From: Verrucomicrobiota bacterium
GTDB taxonomy: Bacteria > Verrucomicrobiota > Verrucomicrobiia > Limisphaerales > UBA9464
NCBI GenBank assembly: GCA_016871615.1
Contig: VHCX01000021.1
Location: 1-52,445, forward strand
Length of the DNA: 52,445 bases
Reading direction: 5' to 3'
The notes beneath the pieces were generated by a model that was given only the letters and a program-made list of their open reading frames with translations, searched no databases and was not told the DNA's origin. Below, piece by piece: positions 9,173 to 18,291 of this stretch. Both the position numbers and the translations under genes were made by a program. Positions within the stretch are counted from its first letter, which is position 1. Every line of letters starts with the position of its first letter.

Positions 9173-9942
9173 CCGGCTGGTTCGATCGCCTGAATCTCGC
9201 ACCGACCGAGCGGCGCATGGCCATCGTGGGCCTTTGCATCGTGGGGCTCCTGCTCAACCACGTCCTCATCTGGCCCTACTTCGCCGAGTGGGATGTCACG
9301 TCCCGGGAGCGCACCAAGCTCGAGGGCCAGAAGCAAATCTACTTCAAGGAGGTCTCCCGGAAGGCCTCCTACGAGAAGCTGCTCAAGGAACTCGAAGGGG
9401 CCGGCGGGCAGGTGCTGCCCGAGGAGCAGGCCAACCGTGTGCAGCAGGGCATCACCTCCGCCGCCGCCACCAATGGCGTCAACCTCGGACGCGTGTCCCC
9501 GCAGGTGGCCTCCCTGCGCATGAGCGCCGTCAAGGACACCAACTTCTTCGATGAGCAGATCGTCATTGTCGACCTCACGGCCAAGGAGGAGAGCTTCGTG
9601 AACTTCCTCTACGCCCTCGGCTCCAGCGACTCGATGATCCGGGTCCGCGACATGGCCCGGCTCCGGGTCGACGGCACGGGCCAGAGCCTGGGTGCCTCGG
9701 TCACCTTCGTCGCCAGCTTCCAGAAGAAGCCGAAGGTACCGCCGTCGGGCGGTCCCGGCGCCACGAAGCCGCCTCCGGCCTCGCCGGTGTCCGCGGGAAA
9801 CCGCGCCGCCAAGCCGGGCATGGCCAAGCCGGCGGCAGCCGGGCAGGGGTCCGGCGCGGCCAAGCCTTCGGCAACGTCCTCTTCCAACAACGCGGCGGCC
9901 TCGTCGCGCGTCCTCGGAACCAACGCGCCAACCCAGAAGTAA
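9169..9942 (+). CDS. PilO/GspM-like inner-membrane secretion protein
   Basis: 257 residues, ATGA overlap with the preceding gene. There is a short cytoplasmic N-terminus and one membrane segment (about residues 18-38). A coiled coil (about 40-85) and an alpha/beta domain ending near residue 190 follow. The last 65 residues are a low-complexity Pro/Ala/Lys/Ser tail. This is the architecture of PilO/GspM, which dimerises with PilN/GspL. There is no catalytic motif. Inferred from architecture and from lying between the PilM/N fusion and the secretin. Confidence 0.7.
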   Translation: MTGWFDRLNLAPTERRMAIVGLCIVGLLLNHVLIWPYFAEWDVTSRERTKLEGQKQIYFKEVSRKASYEKLLKELEGAGGQVLPEEQANRVQQGITSAAATNGVNLGRVSPQVASLRMSAVKDTNFFDEQIVIVDLTAKEESFVNFLYALGSSDSMIRVRDMARLRVDGTGQSLGASVTFVASFQKKPKVPPSGGPGATKPPPASPVSAGNRAAKPGMAKPAAAGQGSGAAKPSATSSSNNAAASSRVLGTNAPTQK

Positions 9943-9948
9943 CCGATC

Positions 9949-12489
9949 GTGAACACGCGCCCCATCCCCCTCGCGGTCGCCGCGGCCCTCGTCGCCGGCA
10001 GGCTCCTTGGTCAGGCCCCGGTCCCAGCGGCTCCCGCGACCCAACCGGTGGCCGGCCTCACGGCTCCCACCCTCCTGCCTGCCGCCAACGGCCAGGGAAC
10101 CGCCTCCGCGGCCTATCCCGCCCAGGTCCAGGCGGCGCAGACTGCGCCCCCGGCCTTCCCGGCGTTCCCCGAGGTTCCCGTCCGGACACGCCGTTTGGCG
10201 ACCAACGCCGCCGCCGCCAACCCGGGCACCGGCGGCGCCTCGTCCGCCGCCGCGCCGGCGGCGACCGTCTCGACCAATGCCCCGTCGGCGTTGCCGAGGG
10301 CGTTTCCGCGCCCATCGGCCCGGCCGGCAGCCCCGCCCGCTCCCCCTGCACCCGGGGCGACCGCCGGGGCGAAGCCTGCCGCAGCCGCAGGGGGCGCGGC
10401 GGGCGGTGCGGCCAAGGCGGGTCAACCCTCCGAGGAGGACCAGGCCATCAACGATGCGACGCTCAAGGCCCTGCGGGAGCGGGGCGGCACCAACCAACCG
10501 AGCGATTCCATCGTCTTCAAGGACCAGGATCTGAACGTCTTCCTCGACCAGGTGTATGGGCCGCTGGTCCGCCGGACCGTGCTTCGGGCCCAGGGTCTGC
10601 CGCAGGTGCGCATCAGCATCGACACCCAGACCACGCTGACCGAGAGCGAGGAGGTCCAGATGTGGGACACGGTGCTCGCGCTCAATGGCATCACGATGAT
10701 CCCGCAGGGGGAGAAATTCGTGACGGCCGTGCCCGTCGCGCAGGCGTTGCAGGAGGGTGCCCGGTTCTCGAACATGCCCTCCGACCAGTATGCCGAGGCC
10801 AGCCAGTTCGTCACCCACGTCGTCACCCTCAAGCATGTGGCCATCGAGGAGGCCGTCCCGACGATCACGCCCTTCGCCAAGAACGCCAACGGCATCGTGG
10901 CCCTGGCAAGCACCAAGACCCTCGTGCTGCGCGACTACGCCATCAACGTGAAGCGCATGCTGGAGATCCTCGCCAAGATCGACATCGAGGTGGAGGAGGA
11001 CTTCCAGCTCGAGGTGATTCCCATCAAGTACGGCAAGGTCGACGAGATCTACGCGACGCTGACCAGCGTCATCGGCGGCGGTGGCGTCAGCGGCACCCCG
11101 GGCGGTGGCGTCGGTGGGGTGGGCGGCATGGGCGGGATGGGAGGCATGGGTGTCGGTGGCATGACTGGCCGGCGCGGCGGCGTGGGTGGGATGGGAGGCA
11201 TGGGGACCGGCTTCAACAACCAGTTCGGCGGGGCGGGACAGTTCGGTGGCGGGATGAACCAGTTCGGCGGCGGTGGCCGTTTCGGCGGTGGATCCCGCCT
11301 TGGGGCCCAACAGTTCCAGGGAGGGGCCGCCCAGGCCGGCGGAGCTGCCGTCAACACCGGGACCTTCCAGAACCGCTTCAACGCGATGGGCCGGGGCGGG
11401 GCGGGTCCAGGGTCCGGGTATGGGGGGCTCTCCGACCTGCTGCAGACCGTCAGCATCACGGCCGACACGCGATCCAATTCGCTGATCGTCTATGGCAACA
11501 AGAAGGACATCGCCAAGCTGCGCGAGGTGCTGGTCAAGGTCGACACGCTCCTCCCGCAGGTCCTCGTCGAGGCGATCATCATGGAGGTCAACCTCAGTTC
11601 CGGCTGGAACTACGGCGTCAGCGCGGCCCAACGTCCGGCGCAGTTCGGCGACAATGCCAACAACCGTGGCGGCGGGGTGGTGAACAATCCCTCGGGCGCG
11701 CCGCTGGGGACGGGCTCCGATTTCCTCCGGCAGCTGGGACGTTCCACCGGCGGGGCGGTCGGCACCAACGTGGTCAGCGGCATCCCGGCGACCTCGGGTT
11801 CCGGCCTCTCCTACTTCGCCCAGATCGGCCAGAACTGGGACATCGCCTTGAGCGCCATCGCGGCCGACAGCCGGGTCAACGTCATCCAGCGACCGAGGGT
11901 CATCACCTCGCATGCCACTCCGGGCAGCTTCTTTGTCGGCTCCGAGGTGCCCTTCGTCTCGGGCTCGTTCTTCGGCGGAGGAACCTTCGGCAACAGCCAG
12001 TCGATCACCCGCCAGCAGGTGGGTGTCGGCCTCAACGTCACCCCCTTCATCACCCCGGACAACCTGGTGGTCATGCAGATCGACCAGACGGTCGACAACC
12101 TCGGGGCGAACCTGGATCTCGGCAACGGCCTCAGCGCCCCGCAGACCCAGACCCGGTCGGCCAGCTCATTCGTCACGGTGCGCGACAAGGATGCGGTGCT
12201 GCTGGGCGGCTACATCACCACCAGCACCGACAAGCAGAAGTCGGGGGTGCCCCTTCTCAAGGACATCCCATATCTCGGGGCCGCCTTCTCGAAGCGCAGC
12301 CAGAACAATTCCCGGACGGAGCTCATGATCCTCATCCGTCCCAGCATCCTTGCCACCCCGGCCGACGCCGGCGAGGTGGCCGATCAGGAGCGCCAGCGGT
12401 TGCCGGGCGTGCGGGTTGCCGAGAAGGAGTTCGAGAACAACGAGAAGTCCGAGGCCCGCAAAGCCAAGCGCCAGCTCAAGGAAAAGTAA
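9949..12489 (+). CDS. gspD: Type II secretion system secretin GspD
   Basis: 846 residues from a GTG start. It is predicted to form the outer-membrane channel of the secretion machine. A signal-peptide-like N-terminus ends near AGRLLGQA, followed by a long Ala/Pro-rich linker (to about residue 160) and N-domains. A strongly Gly/Met-rich insertion (GGMGGMGGM, about residues 375-490) lies between them and the secretin core. The core is typical: VLVEAIIMEVN, a VNVIQRPRVITSHATPG block and the final VPLLKDIPYLGAAFS...ELMILIRPSIL motif. The gene begins 6 bp after the PilO/GspM-like gene. No gspF, gspG or other pseudopilin gene is in the operon. Confidence 0.93.
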   Translation: MNTRPIPLAVAAALVAGRLLGQAPVPAAPATQPVAGLTAPTLLPAANGQGTASAAYPAQVQAAQTAPPAFPAFPEVPVRTRRLATNAAAANPGTGGASSAAAPAATVSTNAPSALPRAFPRPSARPAAPPAPPAPGATAGAKPAAAAGGAAGGAAKAGQPSEEDQAINDATLKALRERGGTNQPSDSIVFKDQDLNVFLDQVYGPLVRRTVLRAQGLPQVRISIDTQTTLTESEEVQMWDTVLALNGITMIPQGEKFVTAVPVAQALQEGARFSNMPSDQYAEASQFVTHVVTLKHVAIEEAVPTITPFAKNANGIVALASTKTLVLRDYAINVKRMLEILAKIDIEVEEDFQLEVIPIKYGKVDEIYATLTSVIGGGGVSGTPGGGVGGVGGMGGMGGMGVGGMTGRRGGVGGMGGMGTGFNNQFGGAGQFGGGMNQFGGGGRFGGGSRLGAQQFQGGAAQAGGAAVNTGTFQNRFNAMGRGGAGPGSGYGGLSDLLQTVSITADTRSNSLIVYGNKKDIAKLREVLVKVDTLLPQVLVEAIIMEVNLSSGWNYGVSAAQRPAQFGDNANNRGGGVVNNPSGAPLGTGSDFLRQLGRSTGGAVGTNVVSGIPATSGSGLSYFAQIGQNWDIALSAIAADSRVNVIQRPRVITSHATPGSFFVGSEVPFVSGSFFGGGTFGNSQSITRQQVGVGLNVTPFITPDNLVVMQIDQTVDNLGANLDLGNGLSAPQTQTRSASSFVTVRDKDAVLLGGYITTSTDKQKSGVPLLKDIPYLGAAFSKRSQNNSRTELMILIRPSILATPADAGEVADQERQRLPGVRVAEKEFENNEKSEARKAKRQLKEK

Positions 12490-12497
12490 TCCAGCCT

Positions 12498-12569
12498 CCC
12501 GCAGGCCGGCGGCTGCGGGTCCACCGTGGGCCCTTTTTCTGGAGCCACTCGAAGCCTTCGGGTGGCTCC
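12498..12569 (+). terminator. Two hairpins after the secretion operon
   Basis: CCCGCAG (12498-12504) pairs with CTGCGGG (12513-12519) with an 8-nt loop. A TTTTT tract follows at about 12534. A second perfect 8-bp stem, GGAGCCAC (12541-12548)/GTGGCTCC (12562-12569), lies just after. Together they probably end gspE-gspD transcription. Confidence 0.6.
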
Positions 12570-12905
12570 CAAGGCTTTCCCGAGGTCTTTTTGGGGCGGC
12601 ACTTCCGCGCGCGCGCAAGGTTCGGCTACCGTCCACTTCCAGCGGCTTCCGACTCGATGGTCATCGACCCGACCGGATTCGGCGTGTGAAGGGCCCCGCC
12701 GTGGTGGTTCGATAACGATATCTATTGAGTCTCGCACAATAGAGTGACTCGTCCAGGACTTGCGGGTGGGGGAAACGGTTGTCACCGTAACACGCGAGCC
12801 TCAATAATTGCGGAGGTCGACAGCGCCGGGTCCTCCGCAACGCGCCGGCAATCCAGCTCCTCGCCCATTCGATCCTCCGACGCGTGTCCAAGGCCCACTA
12901 CAAAC
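12570..12905. other. Intergenic stretch with no recognised gene
   Basis: No reading frame here resembles a known family and no RNA gene was recognised. It separates the secretion operon terminators from the first repeat cluster. Confidence 0.5.
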
Positions 12906-13244
12906 GAGCCTGTCCCTCGAAGCCAAAGAGCTAAAAGCCAAAGAAAACTTCAAGAACGAGCCTGTCCCCTTACCGCCAGAGGGGGTAGGGGAAGGGGATC
13001 CAACGAGCCTGTCCCTCCACCGTCTGGGTTTTCCCGCCATCGGCGTTTTTTGGTCTTGGAACCGTGGAGGAGCCTTCGTCGGCCTGGGATCTCTGTGGCT
13101 CACCTTGGCTCATGGCCTGTCCCTGAACTCTCCGAAAAGCGGAGCATGCGAGCCTGTCCCCAAAGCACCGTTCCCCAACCACCCCTGGAGCATTTCTCAG
13201 GATCGGTCGGACCGCATTGGCAGTTGCCGGTTGGGGACAGGCTC
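12906..13244. repeat. GGGGACAGGCT repeat cluster A (six copies)
   Basis: Copies of the core AGCCTGTCCC (reverse complement GGGACAGGCT) start at 12906 (GAGCCTGTCCC), 12958, 13005, 13114 (variant GGCCTGTCCC) and 13150. One copy in the opposite orientation lies at 13233-13244 (GGGGACAGGCTC), 16 bp before the next gene. Spacing is irregular (36-109 bp), so this is neither CRISPR nor a simple tandem array. The same core recurs in most gaps from 12.9 to 27.1 kb. Confidence 0.85.
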
Positions 13245-13260
13245 CTCAGATTTCCCTGAG

Positions 13261-14283
13261 GTGAATCCCATCCTCCCTCCGACAGATGCTGCCACCCTCG
13301 ATCGCCGCGGTTTTCTGGGACTCGCCAGCTCGATCCTGACGGCCGGGGCCGCTTTTGCAGCCGGTGCTGGCGCCGTGGGCGCTGTGGGACCGATGCGGCT
13401 CCAAGCCGCCTCCCCGGTGCCTTTGGAGCCCCGAATCCGCCTGGCCATCTCCTCTTATTCCTACTGGCACTTCCGGGATCCCAAGGTGTCCATCCATGAG
13501 GTCATCGAGCGGGCGGCCGCCCTCGGTGCCGAGGGGGTGGACATCCTTCATCGACAAATGGATCTGCCGGAAAAGGAGCCTTTGACCCCGCGCCACTTGG
13601 CGTATCTGGCCGACCTGAAGCGACATGCATTTCGCCATGGCATCGCCTTGGTCTGCCTGTCCATCCATCAGGATTTCGTCGATCCAGATGCCGCGGTGCG
13701 GGATCGACAGGTCGCCCACACGCTCAAGTGCGTCGAGATCGCCTCCGCGCTCGGGATCCCGTGTGTCCGGATCAACTCCGGTCGGTGGAACACCATCGGG
13801 TCCTTCGATGATCTCATGAAAGCCCGAGGTGAGGAACCGGTGCTCCCCGGGTTCACGGAGGACCAAGGATTCCAGTGGTGCATTGAGTGCCTCCAGCAAT
13901 GCCTTCTGAGGGCTGCGGCGGCCGGAGTCACCCTGGCCGTCGAGAACCACTGGGGGTTGACACGGACGGTCGAGGGCATGCTCAGGATCGCATCGGCCAT
14001 CGATTCCCCGTATTTCGGGCTTTTGATGGACACGGGAAATTTCCTCGAGAATCCCTACGATCGCCTCCGGCGGATAGCACCCCGGACGGTGATGGTCCAA
14101 GCCAAGGACTACCCTGGGGGTGGTGAATGGTACACGCTGGATCTCGATTACCGACGGATTGCGCAGATCCTGCGGGAGAATGGGTTCCAAGGTTGGGTTT
14201 CCCTTGAGATGGAAGGCAAGGAACCTGCCGAGACGGCGGTTCCGAAGAGTTTCAAGAAACTCCGCAAGGCCTTTGCACCCTGA
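13261..14283 (+). CDS. Tat-exported sugar phosphate isomerase/epimerase-like TIM-barrel protein
   Basis: 340 residues from a GTG start at 13261; an upstream open frame runs through the repeat cluster and is not coding-like. The N-terminus carries a twin-arginine signal (DRRGFLGLASS followed by an Ala-rich hydrophobic stretch). The rest is a xylose-isomerase-like TIM barrel (AP_endonuc_2 family). Conserved metal-site segments include a VENHWG block, a LLMDTGNF block and the final VSLEMEGKEP. Such proteins are common and multi-copy in PVC bacteria, where they are suspected of acting on carbohydrates outside the cytoplasm. The substrate is unknown. Confidence 0.8.
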   Translation: MNPILPPTDAATLDRRGFLGLASSILTAGAAFAAGAGAVGAVGPMRLQAASPVPLEPRIRLAISSYSYWHFRDPKVSIHEVIERAAALGAEGVDILHRQMDLPEKEPLTPRHLAYLADLKRHAFRHGIALVCLSIHQDFVDPDAAVRDRQVAHTLKCVEIASALGIPCVRINSGRWNTIGSFDDLMKARGEEPVLPGFTEDQGFQWCIECLQQCLLRAAAAGVTLAVENHWGLTRTVEGMLRIASAIDSPYFGLLMDTGNFLENPYDRLRRIAPRTVMVQAKDYPGGGEWYTLDLDYRRIAQILRENGFQGWVSLEMEGKEPAETAVPKSFKKLRKAFAP

Positions 14284-14634
14284 CGTCCTCGTCAGGGTGT
14301 TTTTCAGGAGAGCCGTGGGTCGTCTTGGGTTGGGCTCGCGTCCCTTTTCCGGGGCCTCCTTGCATTTGCCGATCCCGTGTCAGGAGCCTGTCCCCATGCG
14401 GGCCGGGAGCCTGTGCCCGTGCCTGATCTGGTGCCTCGCCTCCCGACGCGAACCTCTGCCCCCTTCGCATCGATGGCTCGCGGTCTGACAGCCAGCAGCC
14501 AAAACGCCGCCGAACCGACGAATGGCGAGCCTGTCCCCATGTCGTTGCCGCCGATCGGCAGCGGCAGGCGGCCAACTCCATTTTTTGAGGAGGCGCGGCT
14601 TCCATGAAGCTCGGGCCTGAGCGAGGGTTCCGGA
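14284..14634. repeat. Repeat cluster B in the gap before lpxI
   Basis: This 350-bp gap has no convincing gene. It holds GAGCCTGTCCCC at 14384-14395 (followed by ATG), a variant GAGCCTGTGCCC at 14407-14418, and GAGCCTGTCCCC at 14527-14538 (again followed by ATG). All are in the same orientation, and the two exact copies share the extended form GAGCCTGTCCCCATG. A GAGGAGG stretch at about 14587 lies too far upstream of the lpxI GTG to be its ribosome site. Confidence 0.75.
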
Positions 14635-15447
14635 GTGATCGGTTTGATTGCCGGAAGCAAGTCCCTGCCGTTTCTGTTTGCCCGTGAGGCCCGGCGAAGG
14701 GGGCAGTCGGTCGTCGCGGTTGGTTTCGAGGGTGAAACCGATCCGGCGCTCGCGTCCGAGGTGGACGCCCTAGAATGGGTTCGAGTTGGACAGTTGTCCC
14801 GGATGATCCGGGCGCTGACTTCCCGGGGTGTTCGAACCTGCGTTATGCTGGGCCAGATCGCACCGAGGAACCTTTTCGACATCAGGCCGGATCTCCGCGC
14901 CATGGACCTGCTGCTGAGGCTCAAGCACAAGAATGCCCACACGGTGTTCGGCGCCGTCGGGGACGAGTTGGCCAAGGACGGCATTGAGCTGGTCCCCGCC
15001 GTGCCTTGGCTGAGCCCTTGGATGCCCGGGGCGGGTTACCGCTCAGGAGCCGAACTGCCCGAGAGGTATCTTCCGGATATCCGGTATGCCTATGCGATCG
15101 CCAAGGAAACCGCCCGGCTCGAGATTGGTCAGACGGTGGTGGTCAAGGAGGGGACCACCCTCGCGGTGGAGGCATTCGAAGGAACCGATGCGTGCCTTGA
15201 GCGCGGCGGTCAACTCGCTGGCCGTTCGGGAGGGGGTGTCGCCGTCAAGTTGGCCAAGGCCGGGCATGATCTCAGATTCGACATCCCATGCCTTGGACCC
15301 CGCACCGTCCAGACCTGCGCGCGGAGTGGAATCCGGGTTTTGGGCTTCGAGGCCGGGATGACGCTGCTCATCGAGCTTGATGCCTTGGAGACCCTCGCTC
15401 GATCGTTGTCGGTTTCGCTGATATCGGTGGACGAAACCAACCTGTGA
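14635..15447 (+). CDS. lpxI: UDP-2,3-diacylglucosamine diphosphatase LpxI
   Basis: 270 residues, the normal length for LpxI (DUF1009). It hydrolyses UDP-2,3-diacylglucosamine to lipid X in lipid A synthesis and replaces LpxH. Family signatures are visible: the N-terminal GLIAGSKSLPFLFAREARRRG, the MLGQIAPRNLFDIRPD block, the VVVKEGTTLAVEAFEGTDA block and the C-terminal KLAKAGHDLRFDIPCLGPRT. The start is GTG at 14635. It implies an LPS-type outer membrane. It stands alone between repeat cluster B and the convergent broken beta-solenoid gene. Confidence 0.93.
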   Translation: MIGLIAGSKSLPFLFAREARRRGQSVVAVGFEGETDPALASEVDALEWVRVGQLSRMIRALTSRGVRTCVMLGQIAPRNLFDIRPDLRAMDLLLRLKHKNAHTVFGAVGDELAKDGIELVPAVPWLSPWMPGAGYRSGAELPERYLPDIRYAYAIAKETARLEIGQTVVVKEGTTLAVEAFEGTDACLERGGQLAGRSGGGVAVKLAKAGHDLRFDIPCLGPRTVQTCARSGIRVLGFEAGMTLLIELDALETLARSLSVSLISVDETNL

Positions 15448-15478
15448 GTTGTCGGGGGGCCCGGTCGAGCGACCCAGG

Positions 15479-16201
15479 CTAGCGCCTCAACCCCGTCGGT
15501 GCCGGCTTTGCCCGGGAGGCCAGGTCGAAGTTGCTTTCGATGGTTTTCATCGCGAAACGGCCGAGGACATCGTCGAGCAGGTCGATCGAGGCATCCTGCC
15601 CTTCGATGTTGATCTCGTACCCCTCGGGTCGCGCCGAACGGTAGACGCTCATGGTCTCGCTGCCGAGGGTGAAGGAAAACCAGTGGCGTATGCTTTCGAT
15701 AAGGGCGAACCCCCGGATCTGGACGTCTCCGAAGATTCGTGCTTCGCCGGTGATCTTGGCATTTCCGTACACCTTGGCACTCCCATACACCATGGCGTCT
15801 CCGAAGACCTTGGCGGACCCGAAGACCTGGGCCGTACCACCGACCTGCGCCGTCCCGCACACCTGGGCGGTACCGTGGATGAATCCGCTGCCGAAGACCC
15901 GCGCGTCCTCGTAAACCCGAGACTGCCCGGCGATCTGTGCATCACCAAAAACCCGGCACATGCCGTAGGCTCTGCCATCGGCGTAGACCAGCGCATTTCC
16001 GGAGACGTGTGCGTCCTCGTAAACCTAAGCGTCTCCGTAAACACGGGCGTTCCCGTAGATACGGCAATTCCCGAAGACGAGGGCGTCGCCGCTGACCTTG
16101 GCGTCGTCTGAAACCTGGGCTCCTTCGAAGACGTTGGGCAAGGGGCTTTGCGCGGATGACGATTTTCTCGGTGACCCTATGGACTTGTTGAGCCTCCGCA
16201 T
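15479..16201 (-). pseudogene. Beta-solenoid hexapeptide-repeat protein interrupted by an amber codon
   Basis: Read on the minus strand, a hexapeptide-repeat protein of the pattern V-[YF]-G-[DSN]-A-x (YdcK-like left-handed beta-helix) begins near NVFEGAQVSDDAKVSGDA (about 16135). It continues to RVYGDA, then meets an in-frame TAG at 16027-16025. The same frame continues with VYEDAHVSGNALVYADG and about 190 further residues, with the repeat register kept across the stop. The stop falls where the repeat has R, K, Q or H, so a single CAG or AAG to TAG change explains it. The last 70 residues are a non-repeat C-terminal domain (ETMSVYRSARPEGYEINIEG). The 5' end is unclear: the family's usual N-terminal domain is absent and repeat cluster C lies immediately upstream. 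The start given (ATG at 16201) is a guess. Translation from the ATG at 15961 could still make a 160-residue fragment. Confidence 0.7.
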
Positions 16202-16221
16202 CCGGCAGGATCCGGCAAGCA

Positions 16222-16830
16222 TCGGTCGGAGGGGATCGAACCTTTGTCCCTCATGGTCCCTCGGTTGGGTGCTGTCGTGGCCCGGCGGCCAATCGACGCT
16301 CCATCCAGGTCGGGGACTCCGCAGGGCCGCTCTCCGACCTGACCACCTGAGCCCGGACCCTGAAACCGGTGGGCAGACCCGGTCTCTGGACCCAAGGGAC
16401 AAGAGGGACAAGAGAGGGACAAGGGACAGGCTTCGTGATTTGCGAACAAGGGACAGGCTCTGCCTCTTGGGTTTTGGCAAGGAGAGGGAGGTGGGCGAAG
16501 CCTCGAAACCCGTTGAGACGGGCGCTCGTTCAACGACAAATGTTCTCCCCGGCGAAAATGATCCTCGTCGCAAAGACGCGGCCCAGGTTCCTGCGTCTCA
16601 AGGTCATGGGGACAGGCTAGAGGTCATGGGGACAGGCTAGGAACTTCGCGAAGGTCAGGGCACCAGGGATTGACGGTTTCAATGGCCGAATTGGGCGCCC
16701 ACTCTCGGAGGCTTCGATGCACTCGGAGGGATCGACGCCATGATGTCCAAGCCCAGGTGTCGATCTGGGGATTCCAGCCTGGTCCTCGCCACCGATGGAC
16801 AGGTGTCCCGGAATCCGTCCACCTTCAGGT
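16222..16830. repeat. Repeat cluster C, including a perfect 20-bp tandem duplication
   Basis: A 600-bp gap without a gene. A degenerate GGGACAAGA tract (about 16395-16422) leads into GGGACAGGCTT (16423-16433) and then GGGACAGGCTC (16450-16460). At 16601-16640 the unit AGGTCATGGGGACAGGCTAG occurs twice, exactly head to tail. All copies here have the GGGACAGGCT orientation. Nothing recognisable was seen from 16641 to 16830 apart from purD's 3' end. Confidence 0.85.
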
Positions 16831-18147
16831 TCACCGGATGCCTTCGGCGGGTCCAGGAATTCCCAATCCCTTGGACCCAATGTCGCGCCGGAATTGCATG
16901 CCTTCGAAGCAGATCCGTTCGCAGGCGGCGTAGGCTTCCCTCCTGGCTTCGAGCAGATCCTTCGCCCAGGCCGTCACTCCCAGCACCCGTCCGCCGGCTG
17001 TCATCACCTCGTTCATCTTCCGGGTGGTGCCCGCGTGGAATACCTGCAGGTTCTCCCGGTCCGCCAGATCGTCCAATCCGTGGATCGGAAGCCCTTTGGG
17101 GCCGGAACCAGGATAACCGGCTCCGGCGATCACCACGCAGACGCTGGTCCATGGCGACCAGCGCAACGGTGTCCTTTCGAGGGTTCCGTCGATGCTGGCA
17201 CTCAATAGTTCGACGAGGTCGTTTTCAAGTCGGGTCAGGTACACCTGCGTTTCCGGATCGCCAAAACGGGCGTTGAATTCGAGGACCTTGGGACCTGATT
17301 CGGTCAGCATGACCCCCGGGTAGAGGATGCCGCGGAAGTCGATCCCCTCAGCCTCGCAGCCCGCCAGCCAAGGATCGAGGATAGATCGGCCGATCCTCTC
17401 GAGTTCCGAGCCGCCGATGAAGGGCGCCGGTGAGTAGGCACCCATGCCTCCGGTGTTCAGCCCAAGGTCGTTGTCGAAGATCCTCTTGTGGTCCTGGGCC
17501 GTCGGGAAGAGTAGGGCCGTCCGGCCGTCGCACAAGGCATGGAGGGAGATCTCCATCCCCTCGAGCAGTTCCTGGATCACGATGCGCGAACCGGCCTCGC
17601 CGAACGCGCCGCCGACGAGGATCTCCTCGATCGCCTGATGCGCCTCCGGGACCGAGTGGGTCAACAGGACTCCCTTTCCAAGGGCCAGACCGTCGGCCTT
17701 GACCGCACATCGGCCACCCAGGTCGCTGGCGAAGCTGCGCGCTTGGGACGCGTCGCCGAAGACCCCCGAACGCGCGCTGGGGATGCCGTGCCGCATCATG
17801 AAATGCTGCGAAAAGGCCTTGGAAGCCTCGAACCGCGCCGCGTTGCGGTTGGGACCCCAGATCCGCAGTCCCGATGCCTGGAACAGATCGACGATTCCCA
17901 GCGCGAGCGGATTGTCGGGACCAACGACCGTGAGATCGATCCGGTGACGCATCGCATGGTCGCGAAGCGCCTCGAGCGAATCGGCCGGGATGGGCAGGTT
18001 GGTCGCCGGGTTCCCGGAACGCAGGTGAACGGCGCAGGTCCCGGCATTCCCCGGGGCGCACGCCAATTCCACGACATGGGGTGAAGCGGCAAGCTTCCAG
18101 ACCAGCGCGTGCTCTCTCCCACCCGACCCGACGACCAGAACCTTCAT
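16831..18147 (-). CDS. purD: Phosphoribosylamine--glycine ligase
   Basis: 438 residues, a normal length. The ATP-grasp enzyme of purine synthesis that joins glycine to 5-phosphoribosylamine. The start [19 protein letters not shown] is the family signature. [11 protein letters not shown] (ATP-grasp) and the [16 protein letters not shown] block follow, then [13 protein letters not shown] and [13 protein letters not shown] (metal site). It is transcribed alone; the RAYT gene lies upstream on the same strand, 144 bp away. Confidence 0.96.
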   Translation of the reverse strand: MKVLVVGSGGREHALVWKLAASPHVVELACAPGNAGTCAVHLRSGNPATNLPIPADSLEALRDHAMRHRIDLTVVGPDNPLALGIVDLFQASGLRIWGPNRNAARFEASKAFSQHFMMRHGIPSARSGVFGDASQARSFASDLGGRCAVKADGLALGKGVLLTHSVPEAHQAIEEILVGGAFGEAGSRIVIQELLEGMEISLHALCDGRTALLFPTAQDHKRIFDNDLGLNTGGMGAYSPAPFIGGSELERIGRSILDPWLAGCEAEGIDFRGILYPGVMLTESGPKVLEFNARFGDPETQVYLTRLENDLVELLSASIDGTLERTPLRWSPWTSVCVVIAGAGYPGSGPKGLPIHGLDDLADRENLQVFHAGTTRKMNEVMTAGGRVLGVTAWAKDLLEARREAYAACERICFEGMQFRRDIGSKGLGIPGPAEGIR

Positions 18148-18291
18148 TGGCGCGGCCAGTCAAACAGCCGATGGGCTCATGAGGAAGCCGATTTGGAGGG
18201 TCCTTCCGGATCCTGAAGACGCCCGTAGGCGGAGGCGGATCCGCGAAGGCGCGAGCTTGCCGACGATTCGATCTGGAGTGTCCGGGGATCC

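Noticed and set aside
8950-11913. A 987-codon open frame on the minus strand across the secretion genes
   Set aside because: It is antisense to gspD and the PilO/GspM-like gene, which have strong family matches. Its translation is His/Gly/Arg/Ala-rich with no domain, as expected from GC-rich codons read backwards.
12906-13244. CRISPR array
   Set aside because: The repeats are only 10-12 bp, irregularly spaced and in both orientations. No cas genes are present.
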